From JBQTKD01 sp052386455 (GTDB taxonomy: Bacteria; Actinomycetota; Actinomycetes; Sporichthyales; Sporichthyaceae): a DNA stretch of 13,891 bases. Both the position numbers and the translations under genes were made by a program. The stretch lies in contig JBQTKD010000008.1 in NCBI GenBank assembly GCA_052386455.1, forward strand, positions 1 to 13,891. The letters are read 5' to 3'. Positions 11,871-13,891 of the stretch are shown one piece after another (the stretch's first letter is position 1; the number at the start of each line of letters is the position of its first letter). The notes under the pieces are model-generated. The model saw only the letters and a list, made by a program, of their open reading frames with translations. It was not told the DNA's origin and did not search any database.

Positions 11871-12725
11871 CTAGCGGATGGTGACCTGGCGCCCGACGAA
11901 GCCGTCGCGAGCGCGGCGCTCGTCGGCGGTCAGCGGGGCGTCGTTGGCCAGGGCCTCGCCGATGCGCTCGTTCATCGCCTTCGCGGCGTCCTCGAGGTCG
12001 GCCGGCGCCAACTCGGTGTCGATCTCCCACACCGGGGCGAGCAGGCCGTGCGCGCGGAACGCGCCGACGTACCGGGTGCCCTCGGCGAGCAGGTTGTCCG
12101 CCTTGGCCACGTGCAGCCGGGCGAAGGCCTTGAGGAGCACGTGCTCCTCCTGCGGCATGACCCAGCGCAGCCACGCCTTGTCGCGCTCGTGCGTCCAGTA
12201 CGCACCCTCGACGCTGGTGAGCCGAGTGCACGGCGGGGCGGCGGAGTTGGCCTGCTCGAGCGAGGCCTCGATCTCGGGGGTCATCTCGTCCGGGTTCTCC
12301 ACCCAGAACGCGAAGCCGTCGTGGACGGTGATCTCCAGCGCGACGGTCGGGTCGACGAGTTCCTGCAGCTTCGGGGTGCCCGGCTCGATCGCCACGGACA
12401 CCGGCGTGGCGCCCGGCTCGATGGCCAGCGCCGCCAGCAGCGCCGCAGCGGTCTGCCGCGAGGCGTCGCCGGCCGGGAACTGGGTCTGCAGGGCCACCAG
12501 CACGTCGCCGGAGCCGCGAGTCAGGCACGGGAGCGCCAGCGGAAGCACCGTGACCACCGTGACGTTGCGGTCCGCGTGCTCGCCGAGGAGCTTCAGCGTG
12601 GTCGTGGCCGCAGGGACGAGCTCGCGCATCGCGACCAGGTCGCACTCGGAGGCCATGCCCTCGAACGGACGCTGTACGAAGCTGGCGCGCTCGGCGGCAC
12701 GCCGCTCGCGGGTTGCCTTGCCCAT
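11871..12725 (-). CDS. DUF5926 family protein
   Basis: 284 aa. A conserved actinobacterial protein of unknown role that I recognise from its N-terminus: MGKATRERRAAERASFVQRP, then FEGMASECDLVAMRELVPAA. It continues with LALPCLTRGSGDVLVALQTQ, the central WVENPDEMTPEIEASLEQAN and AYWTHERDKAWLRWVMPQEE. The C-terminus is acidic (LTADERRARDGFVGRQVTIR). There is no signal peptide or membrane helix, so it should be cytoplasmic. Members have been labelled SecA-related in some annotations, but no SecA motor motif is visible here. The ATG is decided by AGGAG at 12733-12737, 7 nt upstream, one of the clearest ribosome binding sites in the window. A TAGGCT box at 12763-12768 would give a leader of about 30 nt with a hairpin touching that site. 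Confidence 0.82.
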   Translation of the reverse strand: MGKATRERRAAERASFVQRPFEGMASECDLVAMRELVPAATTTLKLLGEHADRNVTVVTVLPLALPCLTRGSGDVLVALQTQFPAGDASRQTAAALLAALAIEPGATPVSVAIEPGTPKLQELVDPTVALEITVHDGFAFWVENPDEMTPEIEASLEQANSAAPPCTRLTSVEGAYWTHERDKAWLRWVMPQEEHVLLKAFARLHVAKADNLLAEGTRYVGAFRAHGLLAPVWEIDTELAPADLEDAAKAMNERIGEALANDAPLTADERRARDGFVGRQVTIR

Positions 12726-12735
12726 GTGACTACTC

Positions 12736-12764
12736 CTGACCGATCCGGACCGCAGACCGGTCAG
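12736..12764 (-). promoter_or_regulatory. Leader hairpin touching the DUF5926 ribosome binding site
   Basis: CTGACCG and CGGTCAG form a 7-bp stem with a 15-nt loop. In the minus-strand RNA the last two bases of the stem are the first two of the AGGAG ribosome binding site. It could end GDPD read-through or dampen DUF5926 translation. If the TAGGCT box (12768-12763) is the promoter, only part of the stem would be transcribed from it. Confidence 0.35.
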
Positions 12765-12768
12765 CCTA
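12763..12768 (-). promoter_or_regulatory. Possible -10 box TAGGCT for DUF5926
   Basis: On the minus strand this is the same TAGGCT hexamer as ahead of the LCIB-like gene, but placed so that a leader of about 30 nt precedes the ATG, consistent with the strong AGGAG site. No clear -35. Confidence 0.3.
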
Positions 12769-12791
12769 GTGCCGGTCCCTGGCGAACCGGA

Positions 12792-13655
12792 TCAGGCCGA
12801 GCCGGTGACGTGTGCCCCCAACACATGGGAGCGCATGAACGCGGGCCGGTCGGTGATCAGGGCGTCCACGCCGGCCGCCAGGCAGGCGTCGGCGTCGGCC
12901 GGCGTGTTGACCGTCCAGCAGTAGACCGCGTTGCCCAGCGCGTGGGCCTTCGCGACGTACTCCGGGTGCTTGCGGACGATCTTGACGTCGATCCCGGCAG
13001 CGCGGACGCCTTCGGGAAGCGAGCCGTCGCGCAGGTGTGGGGGGATCCGCCCCATCAGGTACACGAGGTCCAGATCTGGCGCCAGCGCGCGCATCCGGCG
13101 CAGCGACACGGCGGCGAAGCTCATCACGCGAACCGCGGGCCGGGTACCCAGTTGGGCGCCGGACGCGCCCGGCGGGAGGTCGCGAGCCGGGTGCAGCAGA
13201 CCGAACTCGCCGAGCAGTGCCGCGAGGGCGGTTTCGACGTCTCCGCGGTACCGGGTGGGGTGCTTGGTTTCGATGGCCAGCCCGACCGGGCGCCCGGCGG
13301 TGGTCGCGAGCTCGATCAGCTGACGCAGCGTCACCACGAGGTGGTCTTCGGGTCCGGTGCACACGGTGTGCGCCGCGGGGACCGTGCCGCGGTACCTGTC
13401 CAGCATGCGCCAGGCGCGGCGGGTGCCGAACTGCACCTCTGCGAGCTCGGCGAGCTGCATCGTCGAGACGATGCCGCGGCTGTCCGAGACGAAGTCCAGG
13501 GAGCGGTCGTGCAGGCAGACGAGGTGCCTGTCGGCGGTCAGCCGGACGTCGCACTCCAGACCGTCGGCGCCGTCGGCGATCGCCAGGCGATAGGCCGCAA
13601 GCGTGTGCTCCGACGTGCCCTCGCGCGATCCGCGGTGCGCGATGATCTCCACCAT
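12792..13655 (-). CDS. Glycerophosphodiester phosphodiesterase (GDPD)
   Basis: 287 aa. Hydrolyses glycerophosphodiesters from phospholipid turnover to glycerol-3-phosphate and an alcohol. The catalytic pattern of the GDPD TIM barrel is intact: IIAHRGSREGTSEHTLAAYR with His7-Arg8, GADGLECDVRLTAD with metal ligands Glu34 and Asp36, and LVCLHDRSLD with His49. Later barrel strands include VGLAIETKHP (Glu and Lys expected at the metal and phosphate site), VRVMSFAAVSLRRMRALAPD, and AVYCWTVNTPADADACLAAG-VDALITDRP, the usual family ending. No signal peptide is seen, so it is probably cytoplasmic. The ATG at 13655 puts HRG at the usual distance from the N-terminus; no strong ribosome binding site is present. 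A 6-bp hairpin (13656-13661 with 13671-13676) lies directly upstream. The rhodanese gene is 52 bp upstream on the same strand. Confidence 0.92.
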   Translation of the reverse strand: MVEIIAHRGSREGTSEHTLAAYRLAIADGADGLECDVRLTADRHLVCLHDRSLDFVSDSRGIVSTMQLAELAEVQFGTRRAWRMLDRYRGTVPAAHTVCTGPEDHLVVTLRQLIELATTAGRPVGLAIETKHPTRYRGDVETALAALLGEFGLLHPARDLPPGASGAQLGTRPAVRVMSFAAVSLRRMRALAPDLDLVYLMGRIPPHLRDGSLPEGVRAAGIDVKIVRKHPEYVAKAHALGNAVYCWTVNTPADADACLAAGVDALITDRPAFMRSHVLGAHVTGSA

Positions 13656-13676
13656 GCAGCCATGGTGCCAGGCTGC
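13656..13676 (-). other. Hairpin directly before the GDPD start
   Basis: GCAGCC and GGCTGC pair around a 9-nt loop that includes the palindrome CCATGG's neighbourhood. Its edge is next to the ATG at 13655. It could be a weak terminator for the rhodanese gene or a structure that masks the GDPD start. Confidence 0.3.
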
Positions 13677-13707
13677 GCGTTTCCAGGGGGAACGTTCAGC
13701 CCACGTG

Positions 13708-13891
13708 TCAGTGGACGTACGGTGCCGCGCCGGAGTCGGTGACCAACGGCCGGCCGGCCGCCGTCCAGGCGACGACCCCGCCGGCGAGGTTGATCGCATC
13801 GCGGCCCTGGGCGCGCAGGTACTCCGTCACCGCGGCCGAGCGGCCGCCGACCTTGCAGACCACGACGACGGTGGAGTCCGTGGGCACCTCG
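13708..13891 (-). CDS. Rhodanese-domain sulfurtransferase (5' part outside window)
   Basis: The right edge cuts the gene, leaving the last 61 codons. The visible sequence is the C-terminal part of a rhodanese fold: VVVVCKVGGRSAAVTEYLRA with the catalytic cysteine in the active-site loop C-K-V-G-G-R, then RDAINLAGGVVAWTAAGRPL, the typical final strand and helix of single-domain rhodaneses, and a short tail ending APYVH. Such proteins carry a persulfide on the cysteine and transfer sulfane sulfur to acceptors such as thiols or cyanide; the acceptor is unknown. The stop is TGA at 13710-13708. Whether it is a stand-alone domain or the end of a larger protein cannot be seen. The GDPD gene follows on the same strand. 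Confidence 0.9.
   Translation of the reverse strand, partial: EVPTDSTVVVVCKVGGRSAAVTEYLRAQGRDAINLAGGVVAWTAAGRPLVTDSGAAPYVH

Noticed and set aside
11721..13742. 673-codon plus-strand frame over DUF5926 and GDPD
   Set aside because: Antisense to two recognisable genes; no motif and non-coding composition.

Overview
The window is high-GC, gene-dense DNA from an actinomycete. Three things support this: a bacterial proteasome activator (Bpa) gene with its terminal GQYL motif, found only in proteasome-bearing Actinomycetota; several conserved actinobacterial families (DUF5926, DUF4446, an alkaline-phosphatase-like multi-pass membrane protein); and repeated TANNNT boxes 6-8 nt ahead of start codons, the arrangement expected for leaderless mRNAs. 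Pseudonocardiales- or Sporichthyales-like actinomycetes would fit, but the sequence alone does not settle the genus.

Layout. 1-343 (-) is the start of a small secreted protein cut by the window edge. A gene-poor stretch (344-898) holds only short palindromes and possible promoter or leader structure. 899-1846 (+) is a secreted protein of unknown function. 1855-2559 (-) is an LCIB-type beta-carbonic anhydrase homologue, divergent over 39 bp from a PIG3-type quinone oxidoreductase (2599-3612, +), which is followed by bpa (3654-4166, +). A converging pair (4192-5327, -) encodes a Cof-type HAD phosphatase and a small two-helix membrane protein. 5410-6933 (+) is a diacylglycerol-kinase-family lipid kinase fused to a membrane domain that looks like a degenerate PAP2 phosphatase. 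6974-7931 (+) is a decayed branched-chain amino acid-type substrate-binding lipoprotein gene. 8071-8595 (-) is DUF4446. 8698-10806 (+) is a large membrane protein with an extracytoplasmic domain. Then, all on the minus strand, come a GT2 glycosyltransferase (10997-11716), DUF5926 (11871-12725), a glycerophosphodiester phosphodiesterase (12792-13655) and the end of a rhodanese-domain protein (13708-13891).

How the genes relate. Most look like stable chromosomal housekeeping or conserved-hypothetical genes in short units, not one pathway. Envelope and lipid functions recur: lipid kinase, GT2, membrane protein, GDPD. The SBP has no permease or ATPase genes beside it and is broken, so it is probably a relic.

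Most unusual content. Long, nearly perfect palindromes sit at gene boundaries. Two of them bracket the 8698-10806 gene and share the left end TTGCGTCCG, a right arm with CGGACG and a GCTAT(A/C)GC centre. The first is 42 bp long, lies inside the reading frame just after the signal sequence and adds 14 codons. They look like a small family of palindromic repeats that can insert in frame. No tRNA, rRNA, CRISPR array or insertion sequence was seen.
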